From the NCBI GenBank assembly GCA_963920635.1, contig OY987299.1:19023401-19087400 (forward strand): 64,000 nt of DNA, given 5' to 3'. The stretch comes from Pseudeuparius sepicola. Lineage: Eukaryota; Arthropoda; Insecta; Coleoptera; Anthribidae. The notes under the pieces are model-generated. The model had not been told where the DNA came from. It ran no database searches and saw only the letters and a list, made by a program, of their open reading frames with translations. This document shows positions 34,701 through 43,600 of the stretch, piece after piece. The stretch's first letter is position 1, and each line of letters starts with the position of its first letter. A program made the translations under genes and the position numbers.

Positions 34701-37700
34701 ATAATGCTGGCGCGCTTAAATTACACAAACGAAGATTATGTATAGCACGTTCTTGATATTACTTTGTTGCATTCTCCGTATAGATAATAAACAAATTTAA
34801 ATAATCTTCGTTTGTGTAATTTAAGCTCGCCGGCATTATTGTTGACAATAATAATTTATAAACCAAGTGACATTTCCTCAGCCGCGATTGTCTTTTCAAC
34901 GTCCACGGCTAATATGATTTTACAAGCGTTAAGCAAACCCCGCATGTTATGGGCGAAAAGTGGGTTTTTCGTAAATTAATCGAAAATTACTGCATTTAGG
35001 TATAGGAAACCTTACACAAAGTTGTCATCATTTTTAGTGGTGAATAAGATCGCATTAAAAAAATGGGGGTTTCCATTTGAACATTTCGAGATTTAAGCAC
35101 ATTTTGAATGTAATTTTTATTCATATTTTGGGAACACCCTGTATAAGAACGGATTTATTTCTCAGCGGAGATCACTAGGTCAGGGCTTCTGTTACATGAT
35201 GCCAAAAATTCGTTTTGACATGTTGCATGTTTTTGTTCCAAAATGATGCCTAGAATCCAAAAATGCGATATTATATAGGGTGTTCTATTTGAGATAAGAA
35301 AGTTGATATCGACTTCTGGTATAACCGGAAGTGCCAGATTCACCAAAATATTTTAGTTGAGCAGCGCTCATCGGCATTGGTAACGTGCCAAATTTTCAGA
35401 ATTTTCATACTTTTAGCTTTCCATATATAGATCGATGCAGTTCGTGGTGGGCCACCCTGTATATATAATTATTGCATTCAGACTGTATTACGGAAATACG
35501 TATTTCTATGTAATTTCCAAAAAATTTTTCTATACACAAAAAATATTTGCGCGTAAAATTCAAATGAGGTATTAGGTACTGACGTAATTTTTCTTTACTT
35601 GGCCATGATTTGTCATCTTTGGGATTAACTAAATTACTATCATCAAGTAGGCACCTGTCATCAAATAATTTTAATTTCGCGACACTAATATGTGATGGAA
35701 TTCATCAATGCAATGTGATTGGTCCGTTCAGAAATTTCTGCACTTGTGATTGGCCTGATAGATTTTACCACATAATATTTGTGTTGACTATAAAAATCGC
35801 CCTTTGCATTATTGAAAGGTGATTATTTCTCTGTAAAAAAGCGTTATTTACTCTTGTTTATTTTCGTAATTTCCTAACTTTAATTTGGCGGCACAAATAT
35901 GTGATGGTCCGTTCAAAAATTTCCTCACTTGTGATTGGCTTAATAGATTTTATCACATATATTATTTGTGTTGACTGTAAAAACTCGCCCTTTGCATTAT
36001 TGAAAGGTGATTATTTCTATGTAAAAAAGCGTTATTAACTCTTGTTTATTTTCGTAATTTTTGCGTAAAGAAGTTGTTATTTGCGACTCTAAATCAATTA
36101 TTCCGTCCAAGAATGTGCGTTGAGAGGAGATTTTCATTCAAACTGTTTCGGCGGAAGTTCATCAACAATTTTTTGGGGGTATATACACCAATGTTCAGAA
36201 TTGTTATGAATACATATTATTGGAGTGAATAATTCATTTCACATCAGAATAGTATTACGAGTCTGGAAATAAAGATTTTTCCGTGCGCGCGTGACAAATT
36301 CCCGTGTGAGGCGCAGCCGAACACGGGAAGTCATGCAAGCACGGAAAAATCTATTTCTGGACAGGTAATGAATGATATTTTTTATTATACTTCTTTGAAA
36401 ACGGAAATTTAATTGACAAAAAATAAACAATGCAGACAATATAGTGTTTGGTATGTATGATGCGTCTCCATGGTTACTCTCAAATTAGTTCAAAGGTGCT
36501 TTGTTGTAAATTAGTTATTGTCAGATAAGGTGAATAAAACGTCAAAAATATTACAGAAATGTATCTAAATATTGAAACACTTACGAATTAAAATACAAAA
36601 TAGGTACATGTTAAATATCAGAGAGCATATAGGAGTTTCTTAAATTTAGTTTACTTTGCTGTATATTTCTATTTTAAAGCCATATATTCGGTATTTTTAT
36701 TCAGCGCACGGAAAGTTTTTCCATGGGCTGTTTCCCTGCGCTAGCCCGAAAAACCCCATCTTTCATTGTTGCTAAAACAGATGAAAATAAGGTGTTTTCA
36801 AAGAAGTATAATAAAAAGAATATTTTACACAACTTCTTCGAATAAAAGTTATGAAAATAAACGAAAATTAATAACGACGGGGGCCAAAAACAACTTTTTT
36901 GTCTACTTGGATTCCTATATTTTTCTTAGATTGAAATCCAAATTACTTTCTAACAAAGCCTATTCTATATCTAATAGAACAGTAAATCTGAGGACAGCCT
37001 GTAGTTAACCTGCAGGAGTGGCCACAACAAAATTTAAATCTACTTTTAAAAACAGCTTTAGTTTGACCATCAGTTGTTCAACAACTTGTTAATTATCTGC
37101 CAAGTTCCACTCCATGGGTTTAGGTTAAAACCAAACCAAAACTGTTGGGTTATAACTAGAGTAACCCAAATATGCAAGTGGATTATTCCTTACTTAAAAC
37201 TCACTATAGACATGTATATACACGGTGTCCAGGAATTGATAGTTGACATCATATGGGAATTTTTATCTGTCAAGTTTGACATTTTGAAAAATAAATTGGA
37301 CACAAATCGGTTTGTTACTGGAAATATCAAAAAATATATATATTAAGAAAAGTCTTTGTAGTGCAAGAGAGTGTTGTTTTTCATTTTTTTTTCTAAAATT
37401 GCAGCTAATATGTTTCGCGATTTTTTTCTCAAAACGTTACTTATTGTTTGATAGTACGTTAAACTCTTGTGAAAATGCAATCTTGATCTCAACAAAAAAT
37501 ATAGGTACCACTATTGCATTATTTTGACTAAATCTCTCTCCTCGAATTTGGTGAGGTTCTTTATAGGTATAACTGATTTTAAAATATGAAAAATATTAGA
37601 CCGAAAGGAAATAATTAAATCTGTTGCTAATCTGTGCAACGAGTTCCACCGGTGCTAAATTATTTATTTTTTTAGCATAATAATAATAATAATCACCTAT

Positions 37701-40700
37701 TTACAGAAAATTAAGGAGTTCCGTTGTGGTTTTTATTCATACAATAGAAAAGATTCTGTCATATTCGTACTCTAGTTATTAAAACTTATTTCCGATAAAA
37801 CCGGCAACGTCTTCCTCTTTCTTCCCAGTATTTGAATTTGGCGGGCTGTGCCTCATAGAGGGCGCAGCGTTGCCAAACGAAATTTGATGTGGCGATAATT
37901 TGATGTGGTGATAATTTGGTGTGGAGCATTTTCGCACTACTGCCACTTTGAATCGCCGAGGTGCTCCGTGCTTGGCGACGTGGTGAAAAGTTTCAGACTC
38001 TCAGTTAATTTGTGCAAATCGGCTTGTGCAAATAAATCGTTGAATGTAAATAGAAATCGACAATTTGGGCAGTTCAAAAATTTGGCCTGTAGGTATGTCT
38101 TGAAAATTAACTTTGCTACAGATATGTGACAGTGTAAACGTGCTCGAGTCAAAATGCACACATGATTTTGATGCTTTTGTTGAGAAAAGTTACGAGAAGC
38201 AACTGGTTCGCCGTGAAGTTCTTTTAGAAAATTAATAATGAGACTGGAATTCTTTTTGCAGTAAGGAGCATTTCAATTTCCTTTTCTTCTTCTAGTTTTT
38301 TCTTCAAAATTACCTATACATATATAGGTAGGTACCTACTGTACCAGAAGATAATAATGATTCCTGATTCCTGATTTTTTCACAAAAAGCTGAAATTTAT
38401 GTTAATAATTTTTATTCCTTTAGGTTATAATTAACTGAATGTTTAGACAATTTATTGATTTGCACAAATTTTATACAAAAAGGCTTGCGCAAAGCAGCGT
38501 TTGAGCAAATTATTTGAGAGTCTATAAACCCGCCTTGATTTACTAATTGTCATACCCTCACTGGGATTACTACGATTTTGTATGGTTTTCTATGGGTTTA
38601 AATATAATACAAGGTGATTCAGTTTTATTCAGGAAACTTCGTCAGTGCATTAAACACCTCAAAACATCAAAAAAGCTCATATAAACATATGCTGGAAACG
38701 TATCGTTTTCGAGGTATATATAGGATGTTGAAATTTTCAAGAGAAAAAAAACTTACCTATATTTAGATATATAGATTTGAACCAAATTTGGCACACAACA
38801 CTTCAATTAGGTAGGGTTCCGAATTTCATTATTTTGTAAAAATGTAGGATGAATAAAATTGTTAATTTTGATAAGCTCCAATTTTTTTTAGTTTCTAAGG
38901 TGACCACTTTTTGTAGCAAATTCAACCGTCTTTGTAATGGCTGATTCAATTTTTCATTTTTCAGGACCGTACTATTTTTTTTCTTAATATGAAAGTGAAC
39001 CCCATATAAATCCGCCACTGGTGGCCCGAGGAGCTTATTCTCATAAAATTATAAAACTATAATGGAGGTGTTGTGTGCCAACTTTGGCACAAATCTAACC
39101 GACGAATCGGAAATTATAAAAAAATACCTAAATGATTTTTTCTTGGAATTTCAACATCCTGCATCTCGAAAACGATAAGTTTTTTAGCATATGTTTATAT
39201 GAACTTTTTTTCATATTTTGAGGTGCTGAATGCATTATAGAAGTTTTTAGAATAAAAACTGAATCACCCTGTATATTAAAATGTTCATAAAAAGCACCTT
39301 AGTTGTTTATGCAACTAGCACAGAAAGTGAAGTATTTCCCATTATGTAACACGAGCTGAATGGCCAAAATGATACAAGGATTGGTTTTTTTCGAAGAAAC
39401 AAACAGATAAAAGTATATTAGGTATTCTTGTTTGGAGTTATTTATATACAAAATTTTCAAAAAATATCAAGTGAGTCGAGTCGTTTTATAAAGGAAATAG
39501 CGGTATGTTACGTCAAAACGTGCCAAAAGTTCCAAATACAAAAACCAATCCGTATTTGGAATACAAATCTTATACCCGTCCACAGTGGCGGTCCCAAGGG
39601 GGGGGGGGGGAGGCAGGGGGGCCTGGACCCCCCTGGGATATTATTTAATAAAGACTATAAAGACTATTAGACTATATAACCAGATCTTATTGCATCAAAT
39701 AATAATAAAAACAGCAATGCAATATTCAATATTCCATCATGTGATAAGTTGTGATTTTTTTCTTTTTCTCTTTTTTTTAAATGATTACTCCTTTTTTATA
39801 TTTTGTTAATAGTGTGAATTTTAATTTTTATTAACCGACTTCAAAAAAGGAGGAGGTTATCAATTCGGTTGTATGTTTTTTTTTTATGTTTGTTACCTCA
39901 GAACTCCGTCATTTATAAACCGATTTGGACAATTCTTTTTTTATTTGAAAGGGTATACCTACAGAATGATCCCATTTAAATTTGAAGAAAAAATTCCACC
40001 CCTAAGGATCGACAAATAGGGGATGAAATTTCATATTGAACCAATTTCGATGATTATTTTTTTATTAGAAAGGGAGTACCACCTACCTTAGAGGAGGCCC
40101 CCATTAGAATATGAAGAAAAAATTCCACCCATAAGGGTGGAAAAATAGGGGATGAAATTTCATATTGGACCGATTTCGATGATTGTCTTTTTATTAGAAG
40201 GGGATTACTTTAGGAGTGGCCCCATTTAAATTTGGGTGGACAAATAGGGGATAAAATTTTACATTGAACCGATTTCGATGATTTTTTCTTTATTAGAAAG
40301 GGGTTACCTTAGGGGTGGTCCCATTTAAATTTAAAGAAAAAAATGCCAACTCTAAGGATAGATAAATAGGGGATGAAAGTTCATATTGGACCGATTTTGA
40401 TGATTCTTATTTTATTAGAAAGGGGTTACCTTAGGGGTGGTCACATTTAAATTTGAAGAGAAATTAAATTTGAAAAGAAAAATTTCAATCCTAAGGGTGG
40501 ACAAATAGAGGATGGAATTTTATATTGGACCGATTTCGATAATTCTTAATATGTAATTCACTAAAAAATAAGAAATAAAAAAATTTTAACAAACAAATTA
40601 AAACCGACTTCAAAAATTTGCCCGTATGCACATGCACACTCCACTAAAAATTTTAAAAAAATTAACAAAAAATAACACCAACTTCACAAATTTGCCTGTA

Positions 40701-43319
40701 TGCACATTTCAACTAAAATTTTAGAAATATTTTTCTCTTTCTATATTGAGTTGTCTTTGGAGTCGGTGACAGTAAAGTATGATGTATGTAGGATATGATG
40801 TATTCATATCTAAATAGATTTAAATTCCTTGCCTTGACTGTTGACTGTCACCAAATCCAAAGAAAACTCAATTTAGAATGAAAAAAATATTTCTATAATA
40901 ATTTTAGTTGAAATGTGCAAGTCGGTTTTAATTTTTTTGTTAAATTTTTTTTATTTTGCTCTTTTTATTTTGTTATTAGTACCTAATAAATAAGTTGTCA
41001 ACCATGACTCAGTGTTTTCATTAAAAAAATTAAATTTGCCCCCCCCTCTTAAATTTGTGTAACTGATCGTCGCCCCCCCCCATGTTAAAATCCTAGGACC
41101 GCCACTGCCCGTCCAACTCAAGAAACTCAACACATTTTCACGAAATATGGTTCGAAAGTTTGTGCGGCGAAGTCAAAACATTTTAAGGTGTATCGCAAAC
41201 GAACTTCGCCCACTGCCAAGTTTTAGTTTGAAACAATTTTAGGAGACTCACTTAACAGAAGTTCCGGCAAGTCCTCCAGGCAGATCGGCGGCACCCTGAG
41301 CACGCCCGCCAGATCGACCGCGTCCTGCCTCTCCGCGCCTATCATCCTTTACGCTCGCAACTTTTAGTTTGAAACAATTTTAAGAGACTCACTCAACAGA
41401 AGTTCCGGCAAGTCCTCCAGGCAGATCGGCGGCACCCTGAGCACGCCCGCCAGATCGACCGCGTCCTGCCTCTCCGCGCCTATCATCCTTTACGCTCGCA
41501 ACTTTTAGTTTGAAACAATTTTAAGAGACTCACTCAACAGAAGTTCCGGCAAGTCCTCCAGGCAGATCGGCGGCACCCTGAGCACGCCCGCCAGATCGAC
41601 CGCGTCCTGCCTCTCCGCGCCTATCATCCTTTACGCTCGCAACTTTTAGTTTGAAACAATTTTAAGAGACTCACTCAACAGAAGTTCCGGCAAGTCCTCC
41701 AGGCAGATCGGCGGCACCCTGAGCACGCCCGCCAGATCGACCGCGTCCTGCCTCTCCGCGCCTATCATCCTTTACGCTCGCAACTTTTAGTTTGAAACAA
41801 TTTTAAGAGACTCACTCAACAGAAGTTCCGGCAAGTCCTCCAGGCAGATCGGCGGCACCCTGAGCACGCCCGCCAGATCGACCGCGTCCTGCCTCTCCGC
41901 GCCTATCATCCTTTACGCTCGCAACTTTTAGTTTGAAACAATTTTAAGAGACTCACTCAACAGAAGTTCCGGCAAGTCCTCCAGGCAGATCGGCGGCACC
42001 CTGAGCACGCCCGCCAGATCGACCGCGTCCTGCCTCTCCGCGCCTATCATCCTTTACGCTCGCAACTTTTAGTTTGAAACAATTTTAAGAGACTCACTCA
42101 ACAGAAGTTCCGGCAAGTCCTCCAGGCAGATCGGCGGCACCCTGAGCACGCCCGCCAGATCGACCGCGTCCTGCCTCTCCGCGCCTATCATCCTTTACGC
42201 TCGCAACTTTTAGTTTGAAACAATTTTAAGAGACTCACTCAACAGAAGTTCCGGCAAGTCCTCCAGGCAGATCGGCGGCACCCTGAGCACGCCCGCCAGA
42301 TCGACCGCGTCCTGCCTCTCCGCGCCTATCATCCTTTACGCTCGCAACTTTTAGTTTGAAACAATTTTAAGAGACTCACTCAACAGAAGTTCCGGCAAGT
42401 CCTCCAGGCAGATCGGCGGCACCCTGAGCACGCCCGCCAGATCGACCGCGTCCTGCCTCTCCGCGCCTATCATCCTTTACGCTCGCAACTTTTAGTTTGA
42501 AACAATTTTAAGAGACTCACTCAACAGAAGTTCCGGCAAGTCCTCCAGGCAGATCGGCGGCACCCTGAGCACGCCCGCCAGATCGACCGCGTCCTGCCTC
42601 TCCGCGCCTATCATCCTTTACGCTCGCAACTTTTAGTTTGAAACAATTTTAAGAGACTCACTCAACAGAAGTTCCGGCAAGTCCTCCAGGCAGATCGGCG
42701 GCACCCTGAGCACGCCCGCCAGATCGACCGCGTCCTGCCTCTCCGCGCCTATCATCCTTTACGCTCGCAACTTTTAGTTTGAAACAATTTTAAGAGACTC
42801 ACTCAACAGAAGTTCCGGCAAGTCCTCCAGGCAGATCGGCGGCACCCTGAGCACGCCCGCCAGATCGACCGCGTCCTGCCTCTCCGCGCCTATCATCCTT
42901 TACGCTCGCAACTTTTAGTTTGAAACAATTTTAAGAGACTCACTCAACAGAAGTTCCGGCAAGTCCTCCAGGCAGATCGGCGGCACCCTGAGCACGCCCG
43001 CCAGATCGACCGCGTCCTGCCTCTCCGCGCCTATCATCCTTTACGCTCGCAACTTTTAGTTTGAAACAATTTTAAGAGACTCACTCAACAGAAGTTCCGG
43101 CAAGTCCTCCAGGCAGATCGGCGGCACCCTGAGCACGCCCGCCAGATCGACCGCGTCCTGCCTCTCCGCGCCTATCATCCTTTACGCTCGCAACTTTTAG
43201 TTTGAAACAATTTTAAGAGACTCACTCAACAGAAGTTCCGGCAAGTCCTCCAGGCAGATCGGCGGCACCCTGAGCACGCCCGCCAGATCGACCGCGTCCT
43301 GCCTCTCCGCGCCTATCAT
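19580..43319 (-). CDS. Lim3: Lim3 LIM-homeodomain transcription factor (LHX3/LHX4 type), complete
   Basis: Exons on the minus strand: 43226-43319 (or any of 14 other copies of this exon), 33794-33968, 28608-28810, 22738-22921, 22500-22651, 22148-22348 and 19580-19746. Phases fit at every junction; the total is 1176 nt, 391 residues plus stop. LIM1 (about residues 37-89) and LIM2 (96-150) keep the full C-x2-C / H-x2-C-x2-C-x2-C / C-x2-D zinc ligands. The homeodomain (about 169-228) includes [16 protein letters not shown] and [15 protein letters not shown]. The C-terminus, [12 protein letters not shown], matches the LHX3/4 tail. It is a nuclear DNA-binding factor that partners LDB/Chip proteins and, in insects and vertebrates, helps specify motor-neuron identity. 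Start: AGG ATG with an in-frame TAA directly upstream. Assignment to Lim3 rather than other LIM classes rests on LIM2 ([11 protein letters not shown]) and the tail. Confidence 0.95.
19747..22147 (-). other. Lim3 intron 6 with repeat fragments
   Basis: 2.4 kb, AT-rich. It contains several CAGGGTG-type transposon ends (for example 19907, 20030, 21455) and one copy of a dispersed 381-bp repeat (20553-20933). No other exon was found. Confidence 0.6.
20553..20933 (+). repeat. Dispersed repeat, copy 1, with conserved short reading frame
   Basis: It matches 51683-52063 over about 381 bp, starting ATATTTTGATATCTGACACG. Both copies keep an open frame with [25 protein letters not shown] and ending LNLKT. 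I do not recognise the protein. It may be part of a transposon gene. Confidence 0.55.
22148..22348 (-). CDS. Lim3: Lim3 exon 6
   Basis: 201 nt, acceptor GTTACAG and donor GTAAGT. It reads [20 protein letters not shown] and on to [14 protein letters not shown], rich in Gly, Pro and His. The start and end phases fit exons 5 and 7. Confidence 0.9.
22500..22651 (-). CDS. Lim3: Lim3 exon 5 (end of homeodomain and Lim3-specific region)
   Basis: 152 nt, acceptor TTTGCAG and donor GTAAGC. It reads [20 protein letters not shown] then RSMKGG and [19 protein letters not shown]. Only 86 bp separates it from exon 4. Confidence 0.93.
22738..22921 (-). CDS. Lim3: Lim3 exon 4 (homeodomain)
   Basis: 184 nt, acceptor TGTAG and donor GTAATT. 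It reads [20 protein letters not shown] through [10 protein letters not shown], covering most of the 60-residue homeodomain. Position 50 (WFQ) is Gln, as in other LIM-homeodomain proteins. Confidence 0.95.
23892..23925. mobile_element. 34-bp perfect palindrome insertion, 7-bp TSD
   Basis: The arms are CGTTGACTGAAATATTC and its exact complement, with no loop. It is flanked by perfect direct repeats ATAGAAG at 23885-23891 and 23926-23932. The first ten bases equal the TIR of the MITE at 18084-18259. Confidence 0.75.
24222..24261. mobile_element. 40-bp hairpin insertion, 7-bp TSD
   Basis: The arms are CACAGACCTATATAGCTT and complement, 18 bp each, with a 4-base loop. It is flanked by perfect direct repeats GTTTTAT at 24215-24221 and 24262-24268. 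It shares CACAG/CTGTG ends with the elements at 58500 and 63239. Confidence 0.75.
24969..25072. mobile_element. Short inverted-repeat element, TTTGTTCCAACA ends
   Basis: TTTGTTCCAACAGCAGTTCT and its near complement AGAACTAAGTGTTGGAACAAA enclose about 55 bp. No clear TSD. Probably a MITE. Confidence 0.45.
26515..27426. mobile_element. Tc1/mariner-like fold-back element
   Basis: The ends CAGTGCAGGCCAAAAGTCTG and the complementary CAGACTTTTTGGCGGGCACTG are flanked by TA. The long arms pair over more than 300 bp (26515-26850 with 27080-27426). The terminal motif resembles Tc1-type TIRs. No transposase frame remains. Confidence 0.7.
27871..28554 (+). mobile_element. PIF/Harbinger-like remnant beside the Lim3 LIM2 exon
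   Basis: Inverted ends TTAAAGGTCGGGACACACA and GTGTGTCCCGACCTTTAA carry repeated GAGTCCGC motifs inside. They are flanked by ACGAC direct repeats (alternatively TTAA at both borders). The interior keeps a short frame from about 28079 ([18 protein letters not shown], then a basic run) like the N-terminus of Harbinger transposases; it then stops. The right end is about 53 bp from the splice donor of Lim3 exon 3. Confidence 0.6.
28608..28810 (-). CDS. Lim3: Lim3 exon 3 (LIM domain 2)
   Basis: 203 nt, acceptor CGCAG and donor GTGAGT. It reads [19 protein letters not shown], then [11 protein letters not shown], then [16 protein letters not shown]. Strongly GC-rich at third positions. GC-rich ORFs on the other strand and frames are shadows of this exon. 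Confidence 0.94.
29811..29880 (+). pseudogene. THAP zinc-finger exon fragment (P-element-like origin possible)
   Basis: The frame reads [16 protein letters not shown]. After a shift in the T-run it reads LIPKVPER and meets a GTAAGA donor. The C-x4-C spacing and the F.(x)P..PER motif are those of a THAP domain N-terminus, found in P-element-type transposases and THAP genes. The frameshift and the lack of the following His/Cys pair suggest a remnant. Low certainty because it is only 70 bases. Confidence 0.4.
30687..30811. mobile_element. 125-bp MITE, CAGTCTGACAAACGA ends, TA TSD
   Basis: Arms of about 40 bp (CAGTCTGACAAACGAAAGAA and complement, a few mismatches) are flanked by TA at 30685-30686 and 30812-30813. 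This is the pattern of Tc1/mariner-derived MITEs. Confidence 0.7.
33794..33968 (-). CDS. Lim3: Lim3 exon 2 (LIM domain 1)
   Basis: The acceptor after TTTTCAG and the donor GTAAGT give 175 nt reading [16 protein letters not shown], then [10 protein letters not shown] and FCKDDFF. All LIM1 zinc ligands are present. A 1.45-kb palindrome begins only about 40 bp upstream of the acceptor. Confidence 0.93.
34009..35461. mobile_element. 1.45-kb near-complete palindrome (fold-back element)
   Basis: Arms of about 700 bp (34009-34738 and 34798-35440) meet at a loop of about 60 bp. Paired landmarks include GCACTTCCGGTTATACCGGA and GATTATTTAAATTTG-side sequences around AATCTTCGTTTGTGTAAT. The right end has CACCCTGTATA; the left end lacks its counterpart. 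Non-coding. It lies about 40 bp from the acceptor of Lim3 exon 2. Confidence 0.75.
35690..36065. repeat. Tandem duplication, about 180-bp unit, two copies
   Basis: Both units carry GATTGGTCCGTTC or TGATGGTCCGTTC, CACTTGTGATTGGC, CGCCCTTTGCATTATTGAAA and TCTTGTTTATTTTCGTAAT in the same order, with scattered substitutions. Confidence 0.65.
36262..36361. repeat. Double hairpin with CCGTGC and CCCGTGT arms
   Basis: The outer arms GATTTTTCCGTGC / GCACGGAAAAATC enclose an inner hairpin TTCCCGTGT / ACACGGGAA. Related fragments with cacgg-aaa-gtttt motifs lie at 31.79-31.85 and 36.70-36.75 kb. Probably a MITE. Confidence 0.5.
38612..39274. mobile_element. Fold-back element, GGTGATTCAGTTTTATT family
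   Basis: The left end ACAAGGTGATTCAGTTTTAT and the right end complement ...AACTGAATCACCCTGT have arms of about 150 bp. The termini equal those of the element at 9751-11602. No coding region. Confidence 0.7.
39583..41107. mobile_element. hAT-like non-autonomous element, 8-bp TSD
   Basis: The ends CAGTGGCGGTCC and GGACCGCCACTG sit next to G-runs and C-runs. They lie inside perfect 8-bp TSDs CCCGTCCA (39575-39582 and 41108-41115). No transposase frame is left. The interior holds the AACCGACTTCAAAAAAGG repeat, probably a later insertion. Confidence 0.85.
39834..40625. repeat. AACCGACTTCAAAAAAGG element with about 120-bp internal tandem repeats
   Basis: It begins TTAACCGACTTCAAAAAAGG and ends AAAACCGACTTCAAAAATTT. 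Between them, about five degenerate units carry GATGAAATTTCATATTGRACC, ATTAGAAAGGGGTTACCTTA and CCATTTAAATTTGAAGAAA. I know this repeat type from lepidopteran genomes; its class is unclear. Confidence 0.65.
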
Positions 43320-43335
43320 CCTTTACGCGCGCAAC
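41221..43335. repeat. 15-copy tandem array of a 141-bp unit containing Lim3 exon 1
   Basis: Exactly 15 x 141 bp. Each unit begins TTTTAGTTTGAAACAATTTT and contains the minus-strand donor, the 94-bp coding exon and its ATG. Interior copies look identical. The proximal copy differs by G for A and T for C near the donor; the distal copy has CGCGC for CGCTC near its end. The two outer flanks share only TTTT at the junction point, so the founding duplication may have used microhomology. The period is 47 codons, but an in-frame TAA precedes every ATG, so the copies cannot be read through as one protein. Confidence 0.95.
43226..43319 (-). CDS. Lim3: Lim3 first coding exon, promoter-proximal copy of 15
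   Basis: ATG at 43317-43319 starts [12 protein letters not shown]..., 31 residues ending LPELLL plus one base, with donor GTGAGT. It joins the LIM1 exon in frame (...[12 protein letters not shown]). This copy is the first met by a transcript from the promoter at 43.6 kb. Identical exons recur every 141 bp down to 41252-41345. The most proximal one differs by one synonymous change (TTA for TTG). Which copy is spliced cannot be told from sequence. Confidence 0.75.
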
Positions 43336-43600
43336 TTTTTTCGACCGCTTGAAAATTCAACTCCCATATAGGAAAAAACCGACGACCACCGGCACGACGC
43401 GGCGGCCCCGGCCCGACTGGCGCGCCCGGCCCTTCACGGCGCCGTCGCCGCCGGCTATCGACCCTTCGTCCGCCGCGCCCACCGGACGCGGACGCTCGGC
43501 CGCGATTGGCGGGACGCGGAGGGGAGGGCCGGGGCGAGGCGACGGGGGGGTGGGGGGAGGCGAGGGAGAAATGTTCCGGGGGACCCGGAGTTTATAGGGA
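43336..43600 (-). promoter_or_regulatory. Candidate Lim3 promoter and 5' UTR (GC-rich)
   Basis: A strongly GC-rich island directly upstream of the exon array. On the minus strand CTATAAACTCC (43591-43596 on plus) is a TATA candidate. A start about 25-30 bp downstream, near 43565-43572, would leave a GC-rich leader of about 250 nt before the distal ATG. The ORFs inside it (43349-43597, other strand) look compositional. Confidence 0.45.

Larger units (their letters stand above)
33969..41251 (-). other. Lim3 intron 1 (7.3 kb, to the proximal exon-1 copy)
   Basis: No exon recognised. It contains a 1.45-kb palindrome, a tandem duplication (35.69-36.06 kb), a GC-armed hairpin (36262-36361), a GTGATTCAG fold-back (38612-39274) and a hAT element with a nested tandem repeat. 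The segment 36.8-38.6 kb shows no structure I can name. Confidence 0.55.

Noticed and set aside
41221..43335. CRISPR-like or satellite array
   Set aside because: Units are contiguous 141-bp copies without spacers and contain a real exon. Satellite DNA would not be expected to carry a conserved start exon at single-gene position.
43349..43597. 82-residue Arg/Gly/Pro ORF on the + strand
   Set aside because: Compositional translation of the GC-rich Lim3 promoter island; no domain.
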